From an uncultured Lysobacteraceae bacterium (lineage in GTDB: Bacteria; Pseudomonadota; Gammaproteobacteria; Xanthomonadales; Rhodanobacteraceae): a stretch of 8,645 bases of DNA. Below, piece after piece: positions 1-7,781 of the stretch (position 1 is its first letter; every line of letters begins with the position of its first letter). Location: contig CAMLSI010000217.1 in the NCBI GenBank assembly GCA_946482585.1, positions 1 to 8,645 of the forward strand, given 5' to 3'. The notes under the pieces were generated by a model. It was not told the DNA's origin and searched no databases. It worked only from the letters and a program-made list of their open reading frames with translations. The position numbers were made by a program, and so were the translations under genes.

Positions 1-13
1 CGGGAACGCCGCC

Positions 14-1111
14 TCACCCGCCCTGCTGTTTCGCGCGCAGCGTTTCCGCAAAGCGCAGATTCGTCTCGACGCGTTCGAGCTCGCTCTCGGGCAGCTCGCC
101 GTCGGACAGCAGTTCCTCGCAGAGTTGCGCGCTCGCCGCGCCGTCGCCGCAGTACCAGCTCGACACGGCGAGTTCGTCTTTCGCGCGCCATGCAGGCACG
201 GCGCTGTCGACGAACAGCATGTCGCCGGAAGGCGGCAGATCGAGGGCGATGCGGGCGAATACCGTAGCCATGCGATACCGCTGGTTCAACCGCAGATAGC
301 GCGCGAGTTCGCACGGTGCTTCGCTGCGCGAAGGACGGAAGTCGCAGGCGTCGAGGTACGCCGCGACGACCTCGGCGTATGCTGCGCCGCCGCGCTCGAG
401 CAGCACGGCGATCTGTAGCTTCGCGTAGTAGACCTCTTCGTCCCAGCCGCCGAGTTCGACGCGGCGACGGTAGGCGCGAATCGATTCGTCGGAACGCCCC
501 GCGTCGCGCAGGCTCTGCGCGTAGTAGAACGCATTGCGCGCATGGTTCGGCTCGCGCTCCAGCGCCTGGCGCAGGATCTCGGCGTCGCGGCCGTATTTGA
601 CGCTCGCCGGCTGCTGGCTGCGCGCGCCGTCGGCGAACGTGGCGACCTGCCAGCCCGGCAGCCGGGTCACGCGATCGGCGTGGCTCGACACGAGCACTTC
701 GTGCAGCGCGCCCTCCCAGCGCCAGTCGAGATCCAGGCGCACGACGCAGACGCGCCAGTAGCGCGTGATGCCGAACAGGTATTCGAACAGGTGACCCGGT
801 TCCGCCGGATCAGGACGCGATGCGTCGGCGGCGACCTGCAGAATCTCGTCGGCGTCGATCACGAGCGCGAGTTCGCCGTGCCGCCGCGCGAGCGCCAGTG
901 CTTCGTTGCGATTGTGGGCGAAGTCGACCCAGGGACGCTCGATCAGTTCGCCGGGCTTGTCGCGCAGTACGCGGCGGACGATGTCCTGCGTGCCGTCGCT
1001 CGACCCGGTATCGCTGATGGCCCAGCAGTCGATGTGCGGCAGCACCGAGCGCAGGCAGCGTTCGATCACGGCCGATTCGTTCTTGACGATCATGGAAAGG
1101 CAAACGCGCAT
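14..1111 (-). CDS. Family 2 (GT-A) glycosyltransferase with TPR-like C-terminal half
   Basis: Predicted cytoplasmic sugar transferase of 365 aa; donor and acceptor cannot be told from sequence. The N-terminus MRVCLSMIVKNE is the usual first strand of the GT2 nucleotide-binding fold. It is followed by DTGSSDGT (residues 34-41), the DxD-type metal/sugar-nucleotide motif VIDADE (84-89) and WEGALHE (132-138), a region typical of this subgroup. Residues from about 175 to the end are helical and TPR-like, with an REPNHARNAFYYAQSLRDAG stretch near 185-205 and a KDELAVSSWYCGD segment near 311-323. No signal peptide or membrane segment is seen. The frame stays open to a GTG at 1348, but the added 79 residues are Arg-rich, unlike the family, and contain the candidate porin terminator. 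The ATG at 1111 is therefore preferred; a GAGG lies 12 nt upstream of it, a rather long spacing. An ATG at 1153 is also possible. The gene lies 249 bases downstream of the porin and is probably transcribed separately. It could modify LPS or another surface glycan, but that is only inference. Confidence 0.85.
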   Translation of the reverse strand: MRVCLSMIVKNESAVIERCLRSVLPHIDCWAISDTGSSDGTQDIVRRVLRDKPGELIERPWVDFAHNRNEALALARRHGELALVIDADEILQVAADASRPDPAEPGHLFEYLFGITRYWRVCVVRLDLDWRWEGALHEVLVSSHADRVTRLPGWQVATFADGARSQQPASVKYGRDAEILRQALEREPNHARNAFYYAQSLRDAGRSDESIRAYRRRVELGGWDEEVYYAKLQIAVLLERGGAAYAEVVAAYLDACDFRPSRSEAPCELARYLRLNQRYRMATVFARIALDLPPSGDMLFVDSAVPAWRAKDELAVSSWYCGDGAASAQLCEELLSDGELPESELERVETNLRFAETLRAKQQGG

Positions 1112-1298
1112 CGGCCGATGATGCCTCAGCGCGATCCGCAGCGAAATCGGCATGGATCGATGCCGCCGCCGCGAGCGACGGACAGCGGCATAGCCCGCGC
1201 GGAAAGCCGCGATCGACGCGAGTCCGGCCGGTGGTGGGCCGAAGTCGATGCGACGCCGCGATCGCGATACGGCCGCGCCGCTGCCGCGACGGCGCCGC

Positions 1299-1336
1299 AA
1301 AAGGAAACGCCGCGAAGCATCCCTGCCCCGCGGCGT
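1299..1336 (-). terminator. Candidate rho-independent terminator after the porin gene
   Basis: On the minus strand, 25 bases after the porin TAA, ACGCCGCG pairs perfectly with CGCGGCGT (plus positions 1329-1336 and 1307-1314), an 8-bp GC-rich stem. The loop is 14 nt and the stem is followed directly by TTTCCTTTT. The loop is long and the U-tract is interrupted by two C residues, so strength is uncertain. Its place between the porin and the glycosyltransferase fits a transcript end. It also argues against the upstream-extended start of the glycosyltransferase. Confidence 0.5.
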
Positions 1337-1360
1337 CGTCTGCGTCACTCCGGAGAAGGC

Positions 1361-2530
1361 TTACCAGTAGAACTGGGCGCGCGCTTCGAGAATGTTCGGA
1401 TTGTCGTCGAGCTCGCGGCGCAGCGCGCTCACGTACTTGCTGCTGTCGACCTTGACGTAGTTCAGCATGAACTTGAAGTTCGAACGCCAGTACCAGTTCA
1501 CGCCCAGCGTGAGATTGCGCTCTTCGCCGCCGCGGATGTTGCCGTCGTTGAGTTCGGTGTTGTCATAGCGCAGGCCGACCTGCCACATGCCCGTCGCCGG
1601 ATCGTCCGGCAGGGTCGTCGTCGGCAGACCCGCCTTGTAACCCCAGGTTTCGCCGGTCAGATTCCACACGCCGTAGAGGTACCAGCTGTCGCCAGTCCAG
1701 TCCGGCTGCGACGTCGCCTCGGTGCGCGACACGCGCGAGCGCATGTATTCGCCCTGCACCTTGATCGGGCCGCCGACCCACAGCCCTTCGAGGCCGTAGG
1801 TGCGCTGGCGATCGGCATTCAGGATGTTGCCAGTGTCGACGAGACGCACCGTCGCCTGATCGGCGTCGGGACGCACGCGCAGACGCGCGGTGTCGGCGTC
1901 GGTGTCGTAGTCGACCGCAGAGATGCCGAAGTGCAGGATGTTGCCGGTTTCGGCCATCGGCGCGAAATACACGCGGCCGCCGAAGCCCTGGCCCTGGTTG
2001 AGGTTGCGCGTCATTTCACGGCCGAAATAGCTGACCTGATAGCCGAAGTTCGGCTGGTCGTCGCCGTAGGCGATGCCGACGCGGCGCGCGACGCCGAACA
2101 GGTTGGTCACCATCGCCTTGGCGATGAAATCGTTGTGGCGCGTGCTGGTCAGCTCTTCGAGGCTGTTCGGCTGCTTGTACTGGCCGGCCATCAGATAGTT
2201 CGTACCGAGCTTCCATTTGATGTTCGCGTCGAGCCACTTGTTGGCCTTGCCGTCGTAGCCCATGGTCCAGTCGAAGCGGCCGCCCTTGCCCTTCAGGATG
2301 ACCTCGGCGCGGCGCATGTCGAATTCGCTGTCCTTGCCGTCGTTGCCCACGGGCGATGCGGCGTTGAGATCGGCGACGTCGTTGTGGAACCAGTTGCCGT
2401 CGGCCTGCATCAGACCCTCGAGACTGACCTCGCTGCCGTTGATGACGTCGATCGCGATCTCGGCGTGTGCGGTGCCGGCAAGCGCCGTGGCGACGGCGAG
2501 CGCGAGAAGGCGCTGGGTACGCAGTTTCAT
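1361..2530 (-). CDS. OprO/OprP-type outer-membrane porin (phosphate/polyphosphate-selective porin family)
   Basis: Predicted 389-aa outer-membrane beta-barrel of the Porin_O_P family, whose characterised members OprP and OprO are anion channels for phosphate and polyphosphate. Residues 1-23 form a clean signal peptide (KLRTQR, a hydrophobic core, then cleavage after AHA). The mature start EIAIDV is followed by family-like segments: SLEGLMQADGNWF (36-48), SEFDMRRAEVILKG (68-81), the strand DWTMGYDGKANKWLDANIKW (87-106), and AGQYKQPNSLEELTS (115-129). Alternating polar and aromatic strands continue to the C-terminal QFYW; a terminal aromatic residue is the usual BAM recognition signal. Members differ in substrate, so phosphate specificity is not shown. 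No good Shine-Dalgarno sequence precedes the ATG. The gene is preceded by a 406-base non-coding region with repeats and followed by a candidate terminator, so it looks monocistronic. No convincing Pho box was found upstream, so phosphate control is not supported by what can be seen. Confidence 0.88.
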   Translation of the reverse strand: MKLRTQRLLALAVATALAGTAHAEIAIDVINGSEVSLEGLMQADGNWFHNDVADLNAASPVGNDGKDSEFDMRRAEVILKGKGGRFDWTMGYDGKANKWLDANIKWKLGTNYLMAGQYKQPNSLEELTSTRHNDFIAKAMVTNLFGVARRVGIAYGDDQPNFGYQVSYFGREMTRNLNQGQGFGGRVYFAPMAETGNILHFGISAVDYDTDADTARLRVRPDADQATVRLVDTGNILNADRQRTYGLEGLWVGGPIKVQGEYMRSRVSRTEATSQPDWTGDSWYLYGVWNLTGETWGYKAGLPTTTLPDDPATGMWQVGLRYDNTELNDGNIRGGEERNLTLGVNWYWRSNFKFMLNYVKVDSSKYVSALRRELDDNPNILEARAQFYW

Positions 2531-2613
2531 GGTTAAGAACCCGTGAGCGTTGGTGAGGCGCGCAGGGTATGTCGGGCTCGTTACGGAAATATTGCAGCGC
2601 GAGGCTCGACTGC

Positions 2614-2633
2614 ATGACGGTGTCGGCCGTCAT
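2614..2633. promoter_or_regulatory. Perfect inverted repeat upstream of the porin: possible operator
   Basis: ATGACGG (2614-2620) and CCGTCAT (2627-2633) form a perfect 7-bp inverted repeat with a 6-base spacer, a geometry typical of a site for a dimeric regulator. It lies 84-103 bases upstream of the porin ATG. It is not followed by a T-tract on either strand, so a terminator is unlikely. The regulator is unknown. Confidence 0.35.
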
Positions 2634-2658
2634 CGAACGGCAATAGGGAAACGGCAAA

Positions 2659-2686
2659 GTGACCGCAGACGCGCAACGCGTGACCG
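2659..2686. repeat. GTGACCG direct repeat, 21-bp period
   Basis: GTGACCG occurs at 2659-2665 and again at 2680-2686, starts 21 bp apart, which is about two helical turns. Both copies therefore face the same side of the DNA, upstream of the porin. It could be a tandem activator site. The period does not match the 11-bp spacing of a standard Pho box. Chance occurrence is possible. Confidence 0.25.
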
Positions 2687-2936
2687 GCCCATTGCCGGCA
2701 TACGCTCCCGCAGGTCGCCGGCGAGTGCGGCGGACGGCAGCGTCGCCCTCTCCACGACGGCCGATCGTGCGACGACGGTCATGCCTGTCGGTCGTGCGCG
2801 GAGCCCGCGCCCATCGCAGACATCGGGCCGACGCGACAACGAATCATTTGCTCCGTTGTTTACAATTTACGACTCTGCCGGACCTGCGAACCCCGCAGCC
2901 ACCGATTGCGCAAGCCGCGGTCGTCTCGCCGGTCGG

Positions 2937-4607
2937 CTACGAGCTGCAGGACAACATCGAGCAGCCGGCGCGCGAGCGCGCCCAGTCGGGTCGGCGCTGC
3001 GCGAACGCGTCGCGGCCGGGCTGATCGTCGTAGGGCTTGCGCAGCACGTCGAGCAGGTCGTGCACGCCGCCCAGGTCGCCGTTCCCGGCACGATCGATCG
3101 CGAGCTGCGCGAGATAGTTGCGCAGCACGTAACGCGGATTCGCGGAATTCATGCGCGCGCGACGCTGATCGGACGGCATCGCGTCCTGGGCGAGCCGCTG
3201 CGCGTAGTCGTGCAGCCACGCGACGAACGCGGGGCGTGCGGTGGCGAACTTGGCGTCGTCGTAGAACGCGTGGTGCAGGCGGTCGATGTCGCCCGCTCCC
3301 GCATCGACGTCGGCGAGTCCGCGAAAGAACAGGGTCATGTCGACTTCGGCGTCCTGCAGCAACGCGTACAGCGACTGCATGCGCCCGATGTCGTCGTCGC
3401 CGCATTCGCGCAGGCCGAGCTTCGCCGCGATGTTCGCCCGGTCGGCGCCGACGAAAGTGTCGACATAACGCTGCAAGCCCGCGTGCAACGCGTCCTGCGT
3501 CGAGAACAGCGGCGCGATCGCGCCCGCGAGGCAACCCAGATTCCAGTAGGCCACCTGCACCTGCTGGCCGAAGCGGTAGCGGCGGCGCTCGCGGTCGGTG
3601 GTGTTCGGCGTCCAATCCGGATCGAAATCGTCGATCCAGCCGTAGGGGCCGTAGTCGATGGTCAGACCGAGGATCGACAGGTTGTCGGTATTCATGACGC
3701 CGTGGACGAAGCCCACGCGCATCCAGTGCGCGACGAGCACGGCCGTGCGCGCACAGACCTCGGCGAACCACGCGGCATGGAGCGCTTCGCTGCCGGGGGC
3801 GTGCGCCTGCGCGAGCTCGGGGAAATCCCGGCGGATCGTGAAGTCGACGAGCTGTTTCAGCAGCGCCGTGTCGCCGCGCGAGGTCGGCAGTTCGAAATTG
3901 CCGAAGCGGATGAAGGACGGCGCGACGCGGCAGATGACGGCGCCAGGTTCGTCACGCGGGTTGCCGTCGTAGAACATGTCGCGCACGACGGTCTCTCCGG
4001 TGGCGACCAGACTCAGCGCGCGCGTCGTCGGCACGCCGAGGTGATGCATGGCTTCGCTGCAGAGAAATTCGCGTATCGACGACCGCAGCACCGCGCGGCC
4101 GTCGGCGCTGCGCGAATACGGCGTCGGCCCGGCCCCCTTGAGCTGCAGCTCCCAGCGCTGGCCGGCACGATTGACGACCTCGCCGAGCGACAACGCGCGG
4201 CCGTCGCCGAGTTGCCCGGCCCAGTGGCCGAACTGGTGCCCGCCGTAGTTCGCCGCATACGGCTGCATGCCCGGCAACACGCGGTTGCCGCCGAACACCT
4301 CGGCGAACGCGGGCGATTCGACGTCGGATCGATCCAGATCGAGCAGCGCGGCGACTTCGCGCGAATACGCGAGCAGACGCGGCGCCGCGACCGGCGTCGG
4401 CAAGACCGGCGAATGCAGCGCGCCGTGGACCTGGCGCGACCGTATCGTCGTGTCCGCATCGCCGGGCAGCTCGCGGACGAAGGCATTGTCGAAGCGGAAA
4501 TCGAGCACGATGTCATCCGGTGAAACGTCGTCGGTGCGAGATGCGGGCGATTCGCGGGATTTCGAGAGCGGCGGACTCCGCTTGCCGGCGAACCGCAACC
4601 GCTTCAC
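2937..4607 (-). CDS. selO: Protein adenylyltransferase SelO (YdiU family)
   Basis: SelO is a pseudokinase-fold enzyme that transfers AMP from ATP to Ser/Thr/Tyr hydroxyls of proteins and is tied to redox stress responses. Family hallmarks, numbered from the GTG at 4607: [18 protein letters not shown] (121-138), [10 protein letters not shown] (157-166), HGVMNTDN (302-309), where Asp308 and Asn309 match the catalytic-loop residues, DYGPYGW from 318 with the second metal-binding Asp, and [11 protein letters not shown] (494-504). The protein ends in SCSS; this Cys occupies the selenocysteine position of eukaryotic SelO, so the C-terminus is intact. Start choice: the frame is open to an ATG at 4718, but that lies 115 bases inside lpxK. 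The GTG at 4607 makes a GTGA overlap with the lpxK stop, like the other junctions of this operon, and gives 556 aa. A GTG at 4508 (523 aa, [17 protein letters not shown]) fits the usual family N-terminus better; the intervening 33 residues look disordered. Identity is very secure; the start is not. Confidence 0.93.
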   Translation of the reverse strand: MKRLRFAGKRSPPLSKSRESPASRTDDVSPDDIVLDFRFDNAFVRELPGDADTTIRSRQVHGALHSPVLPTPVAAPRLLAYSREVAALLDLDRSDVESPAFAEVFGGNRVLPGMQPYAANYGGHQFGHWAGQLGDGRALSLGEVVNRAGQRWELQLKGAGPTPYSRSADGRAVLRSSIREFLCSEAMHHLGVPTTRALSLVATGETVVRDMFYDGNPRDEPGAVICRVAPSFIRFGNFELPTSRGDTALLKQLVDFTIRRDFPELAQAHAPGSEALHAAWFAEVCARTAVLVAHWMRVGFVHGVMNTDNLSILGLTIDYGPYGWIDDFDPDWTPNTTDRERRRYRFGQQVQVAYWNLGCLAGAIAPLFSTQDALHAGLQRYVDTFVGADRANIAAKLGLRECGDDDIGRMQSLYALLQDAEVDMTLFFRGLADVDAGAGDIDRLHHAFYDDAKFATARPAFVAWLHDYAQRLAQDAMPSDQRRARMNSANPRYVLRNYLAQLAIDRAGNGDLGGVHDLLDVLRKPYDDQPGRDAFAQRRPDWARSRAGCSMLSCSS

Positions 4608-5596
4608 CGATCGTGCGAAGTGGCCAGGATCCTCGCCGCGAGCGCATCGAGGAAGCGCTCCGGCAGTTGCACCTGCACGCCGACCTGCCACCAGTCCGGT
4701 TGCGCGAACGCGCGGCATTTGATGGCATCCTTTCCGGTCATGAGCACCGGCAGTCCGTCGCCGAACGCGAGGTCGCTTTCGCGGAAGCGATGGTGATCGG
4801 CGAAAGCATGCTCGATCACCTCGATGCGGCAGGCACGCAGGCTGTCGAAGAAGCGGCGCGGATTGCCGATGCCGGCGATCGCGTGCACGCGCCGGTGCGC
4901 GAACGCGTCGAGTTCCGCGCGTTCGCCGTCGACCAGCCGCAGCACGCCGTCTTCGCGCAGGTGCAGCTGCACTTCGTCGGCGCGCGCGACGCCGCCGTTG
5001 CAGACGCGGAAATCGATCCGATCCAGCCGCGACAGCGGTTCGCGCAGCGGACCCGCCGGCAGCAGTCGACGGTTGCCGAAGCGGCGCGCGCCATCGATCA
5101 CGCAGATCTCGATATCGCGACGCAGGCGGTAGTGCTGCAGGCCGTCGTCGGCGAGCACGACGTCGACCTCGGCGCCCGCGATCAGCGCTTCGGCTGCCGC
5201 GACGCGATCACGGCCGACCACGACCGGCGCGCCGCTGAGCGCGCGCATCAGCACGGGTTCGTCGCCGACCTGGTCCGGCGTCGACGCGTCGTCGAGCAGC
5301 AGCGGCCCCTCGACACTGCCGCCGTAGCCGCGGCTGACGATGCCGGCACGCAGGCCGCGCGCCGCGAGCGCGCGCACGAGCGCAATGGTCAGCGGCGTCT
5401 TGCCCGTGCCGCCGACACTGATGTTGCCCACCACGACGACCGGCTTGCCGACCGAATACGAACGCAGCCAGCCGCGCGCGTAGGCGCGCCGCCGCAGCGC
5501 GGTCACGCCGCCGTAGAGCCGTGCGAGCAGCCGCCAGCTCACCGGAACCTCGGCGTCGTGATACCAGACCCGTTCGCGGCGCGCCGCGGCGCTCAT
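4604..5596 (-). CDS. lpxK: Tetraacyldisaccharide 4'-kinase LpxK
   Basis: LpxK phosphorylates the 4' position of the tetraacyldisaccharide 1-phosphate to make lipid IVA, at the cytoplasmic face of the inner membrane. The 330-aa length is normal. Visible motifs are the P-loop [12 protein letters not shown] (57-68), SRGYGG (88-93), DEP (112-114), the catalytic/metal region [15 protein letters not shown] (147-161), PAGPLREP (180-187), [11 protein letters not shown] (240-250), DHHRF (267-271) and MTGKDAIKC (286-294). The N-terminal stretch around residues 18-48 is the amphipathic membrane-associating part. The ATG at 5596 overlaps the msbA stop as ATGA and has no clear Shine-Dalgarno sequence of its own, so translation probably depends on coupling to msbA. 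The msbA-lpxK pair is a long-conserved arrangement. The stop is overlapped by a possible selO start; no kdsB follows. Confidence 0.97.
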   Translation of the reverse strand: MSAAARRERVWYHDAEVPVSWRLLARLYGGVTALRRRAYARGWLRSYSVGKPVVVVGNISVGGTGKTPLTIALVRALAARGLRAGIVSRGYGGSVEGPLLLDDASTPDQVGDEPVLMRALSGAPVVVGRDRVAAAEALIAGAEVDVVLADDGLQHYRLRRDIEICVIDGARRFGNRRLLPAGPLREPLSRLDRIDFRVCNGGVARADEVQLHLREDGVLRLVDGERAELDAFAHRRVHAIAGIGNPRRFFDSLRACRIEVIEHAFADHHRFRESDLAFGDGLPVLMTGKDAIKCRAFAQPDWWQVGVQVQLPERFLDALAARILATSHDR

Positions 5597-7353
5597 GCGC
5601 CGGCCGCGTCGTGGAACTGCATGCGGTGCAAGGCCGCGTAGTGGCCGCCGCGCGCGAGCAGTTCGTCATGACGGCCGGTTTCCACGATGTGGCCCTGGTC
5701 GAGCACGACGATCTGGTCGGCGTGCTCGATCGTGCTGAGGCGATGCGCGATCACGAGCGTCGTGCGTTCGCGCATGAGCCGCGACAGCGCGTCCTGGATC
5801 AGCCGCTCGGACTCAGTGTCGAGCGCGCTCGTCGCTTCGTCGAGAATCAGGATGGGCGCGTTCTTGAGGATCGCGCGCGCGATCGCGATGCGCTGGCGCT
5901 GTCCGCCCGAGAGCAGCGCGCCGCCTTCGCCGACGTGGCTGTCGAGCCCGTCGGGCAGGCGATCGATGAACTCGAGCGCATTCGCCGCGGCGGCCGCCGC
6001 GCGGATCTGTTCCCGCGTCGCGCCGCCGAGCGCGCCGTAGGCGATGTTGCGCGCGATCGAATCGTTGAACAGCACGACGTGCTGGCTCACGAGCGCGATC
6101 TGCTTCCGAAGACTGGCCAGGGTCCACTCCTGCAGCGGCCGCCCGTCGAGCAGCACGCGTCCGGCGTCGGGCTCGTAGAAGCGCGGAATCAGACTCGCCA
6201 GCGTGGTCTTGCCGCTGCCGGAACGCCCGACCAGCGCGGTCACCTTGCCGGCCGGACAGACCAGGTCGACCTCGTGCAGCGCATTCGCGCGCGCTCCCGC
6301 ATAGCGCAGCGACACCTGCTCGAGTGCGATCTCGCCGCGGCTGCGCTCGATGCGCAGGGTACCGCCGTCGACTTCGCCCGGCGTGTCGACGATGCCGAAC
6401 AGGTCCTGCGCCGCGGCGACGCCGCGCTGCATCATGGCCTGCACGGTCGTCAGGCGCTTCAGCGACGGCAGCATCGCGATCATCGCCGTGATCGTCGCCA
6501 TGAAGCTGCCCGCGGTCATCGTCGCGAGCATGCTCGGCCGCGTCGCGAAGAACACGACGGCGGCCAGCGCGCAGGCGGCGATGATCTGCACCAGCGCCGT
6601 CGACAGCGCGTTGGTCGAGGCCACCTTGAGGTTGAGCCGGCGATTGTGTTCGTTGATCTCGGCAAAGCGCTGCTGCTCGTAGTCGCCGCCGCCATAGACC
6701 TTGACCTCGCGCTGGCCGCCGACGACTTCCTCGACCACGCCGGTGACCGAGCCGACCGAGTGCTGGATGCGATGGCTGATCCGGCGATAGCGCCGGCCGA
6801 CGAACCAGACGAGCGCCGCGATCAGCGGCGCCATCACGAACAGCGCGAGCGTGAGCCGCGCGCCGTACCAGAGCATCACGAACAGCATGCCGAGCACGGT
6901 CAGGCTGTCGACGATCATGACCTTGACCGCCTCGGTGCTCGCCTGCGCGACCTGCTCGACCGTATAAGTCACGCGTGCGATGAGCTGGCCCGAGGCTTCG
7001 CGATCGAAATAGCCGGCCGGCATCACGAGGTAGCGCCCGAACACCTGTTCGCGCAGGCTGTGCACGACGCCGCGGCCGACGCGCGCGACGCCGTAGTCGG
7101 TAAGCCAGGTCGCGATGCCGCGCATCAGGAACACGATGACGATCGCGATCGGCATCCAGAAGATGGTGTTCTGGTCCTGCTGCACGAACAGGTCGTCGAG
7201 CATCGGCTTGATGAGCCAGGTGAAGCCGGCCGTCGCGCCCGCATCGACGGTCATGCCGAGCACCGCGAGCACGGCGATCGGCCAGTGGCGCGCGGAATAC
7301 GCGAGCAGGCGCCGATACGTCGCCGCGGCGCTGGCCGGCGCTGCCGCATTCAC
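5593..7353 (-). CDS. msbA: Lipid A export ABC transporter/flippase MsbA
   Basis: MsbA is a homodimeric half-transporter that flips core-lipid A from the inner to the outer leaflet of the inner membrane using ATP. The 586-aa protein has an N-terminal transmembrane domain (about 25-310) with hydrophobic helices near 25-47, 65-85, 145-185 and 250-295. The ABC domain starts at about 340. It shows Walker A GRSGSGKT (376-383), the Q-loop near VSQHVVLF (422-429), signature LSGGQ (481-485), Walker B ILILDE (501-506) and the H-loop His537 in VIAHRLS. The start is a GTG at 7353 overlapping the exbD stop as GTGA; an AAGGA lies about 12 nt upstream, inside exbD. The next gene is lpxK, overlapped by ATGA. 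This context favours MsbA over a drug exporter or another ABC half-transporter. All catalytic motifs are intact. Confidence 0.96.
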   Translation of the reverse strand: MNAAAPASAAATYRRLLAYSARHWPIAVLAVLGMTVDAGATAGFTWLIKPMLDDLFVQQDQNTIFWMPIAIVIVFLMRGIATWLTDYGVARVGRGVVHSLREQVFGRYLVMPAGYFDREASGQLIARVTYTVEQVAQASTEAVKVMIVDSLTVLGMLFVMLWYGARLTLALFVMAPLIAALVWFVGRRYRRISHRIQHSVGSVTGVVEEVVGGQREVKVYGGGDYEQQRFAEINEHNRRLNLKVASTNALSTALVQIIAACALAAVVFFATRPSMLATMTAGSFMATITAMIAMLPSLKRLTTVQAMMQRGVAAAQDLFGIVDTPGEVDGGTLRIERSRGEIALEQVSLRYAGARANALHEVDLVCPAGKVTALVGRSGSGKTTLASLIPRFYEPDAGRVLLDGRPLQEWTLASLRKQIALVSQHVVLFNDSIARNIAYGALGGATREQIRAAAAAANALEFIDRLPDGLDSHVGEGGALLSGGQRQRIAIARAILKNAPILILDEATSALDTESERLIQDALSRLMRERTTLVIAHRLSTIEHADQIVVLDQGHIVETGRHDELLARGGHYAALHRMQFHDAAGA

Positions 7354-7781
7354 TTTTTCGGCGCTTCCTTCGACGGTGTCGTCGCGATGGACAGCCGCGA
7401 GAATCCGACCTGGCCCAGCGCGTCCATGACCGTGACCACGGCCTGGTGCGCGGTCTGCGCGTCGGCGCGGATCATGACCGGACGCGTGCGATCGTCGCCG
7501 GCGATCTGCACGAGCGCTTCCTTGAGCGTATCGACGTTCGGATTCAGCACTTCGTTGTTGTCGATGAAATAGCGGCCGTCGCTGTCGACCTGGATCGTCA
7601 GGCCCATCTCGGGCTCGGCCTCGGCCGACTCGCTGGCCTGCGGCAGCGAGACGCGCAGGCGCGCGGTCTGGTCGAACGTGGCGGTCAGCACGAAGAACAT
7701 CAACAGCGTCAGCATGACGTCGATCAACGGGATCACGTTGATCTCGAAGTCGTCATCGCGACGCGACGCGCCGAGCTTCAT
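7350..7781 (-). CDS. exbD: ExbD/TolR-family biopolymer transport protein
   Basis: Predicted inner-membrane protein of 143 aa with one transmembrane helix and a periplasmic domain. It pairs with ExbB to turn proton flow into mechanical work on envelope partners. A short cytoplasmic N-terminus (KLGASRRDDDFE) leads into the helix at about 16-36, which carries PLIDVML; Asp21 is the conserved proton-carrying residue of the family. The periplasmic part includes GLTIQVDSDGRYFIDN (about 60-75) and PVMIRADAQTAHQAVVTVMDALGQVG, which are standard ExbD/TolR features. The ATG at 7781 overlaps the exbB stop as ATGA. No tonB, tolA, tolB or pal gene is in the window, so it cannot be said whether it energises TonB-type uptake or a Tol-like or other function. 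In related bacteria this exbBD pair commonly precedes msbA. Confidence 0.94.
   Translation of the reverse strand: MKLGASRRDDDFEINVIPLIDVMLTLLMFFVLTATFDQTARLRVSLPQASESAEAEPEMGLTIQVDSDGRYFIDNNEVLNPNVDTLKEALVQIAGDDRTRPVMIRADAQTAHQAVVTVMDALGQVGFSRLSIATTPSKEAPKK

Larger units (their letters stand above)
2531..2936. other. 406-base intergenic region between selO and the porin gene
   Basis: No gene is supported here. Reading from selO toward the porin, it holds a small hairpin (CTGCG-N5-CGCAG, 2884-2898), an AT-rich island (about 2836-2872), a direct repeat GTGACCG at 2659-2665 and 2680-2686, and a perfect inverted repeat at 2614-2633. Open frames across it are Arg/Ala-rich shadows. A 17-codon frame on the minus strand begins at the ATG in the AT-rich island, with a GGAG only three bases before it; it is too short and poorly spaced to call. 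The region probably carries the porin promoter and operator, and the end of the selO transcript. Confidence 0.6.

Noticed and set aside
542..2536. 664-codon open frame on the plus strand across the glycosyltransferase and porin genes
   Set aside because: It is antisense to two clearly recognisable proteins, shows no family motif, and is rich in Arg/Ala/Val as expected from the reverse complement of GC-rich codons.
2531..2700. Pho box upstream of the OprO/P-type porin
   Set aside because: Only isolated GTCA-like half-sites are present; no pair at the 11-bp spacing expected for PhoB was found.
2884..2898. CTGCG-N5-CGCAG hairpin after the selO stop as a terminator
   Set aside because: The stem is only 5 bp and no T-tract follows it on the minus strand.
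2550..4523. 657-codon open frame on the plus strand opposite selO
   Set aside because: It is a mirror of selO third-position GC bias, with no recognisable domain; selO motifs on the minus strand are unambiguous.
5521..7572. 683-codon open frame on the plus strand opposite msbA
   Set aside because: It has a His/Asp/Arg/Ala-rich composition typical of antisense GC-rich DNA; it overlaps msbA entirely and part of exbD and lpxK.
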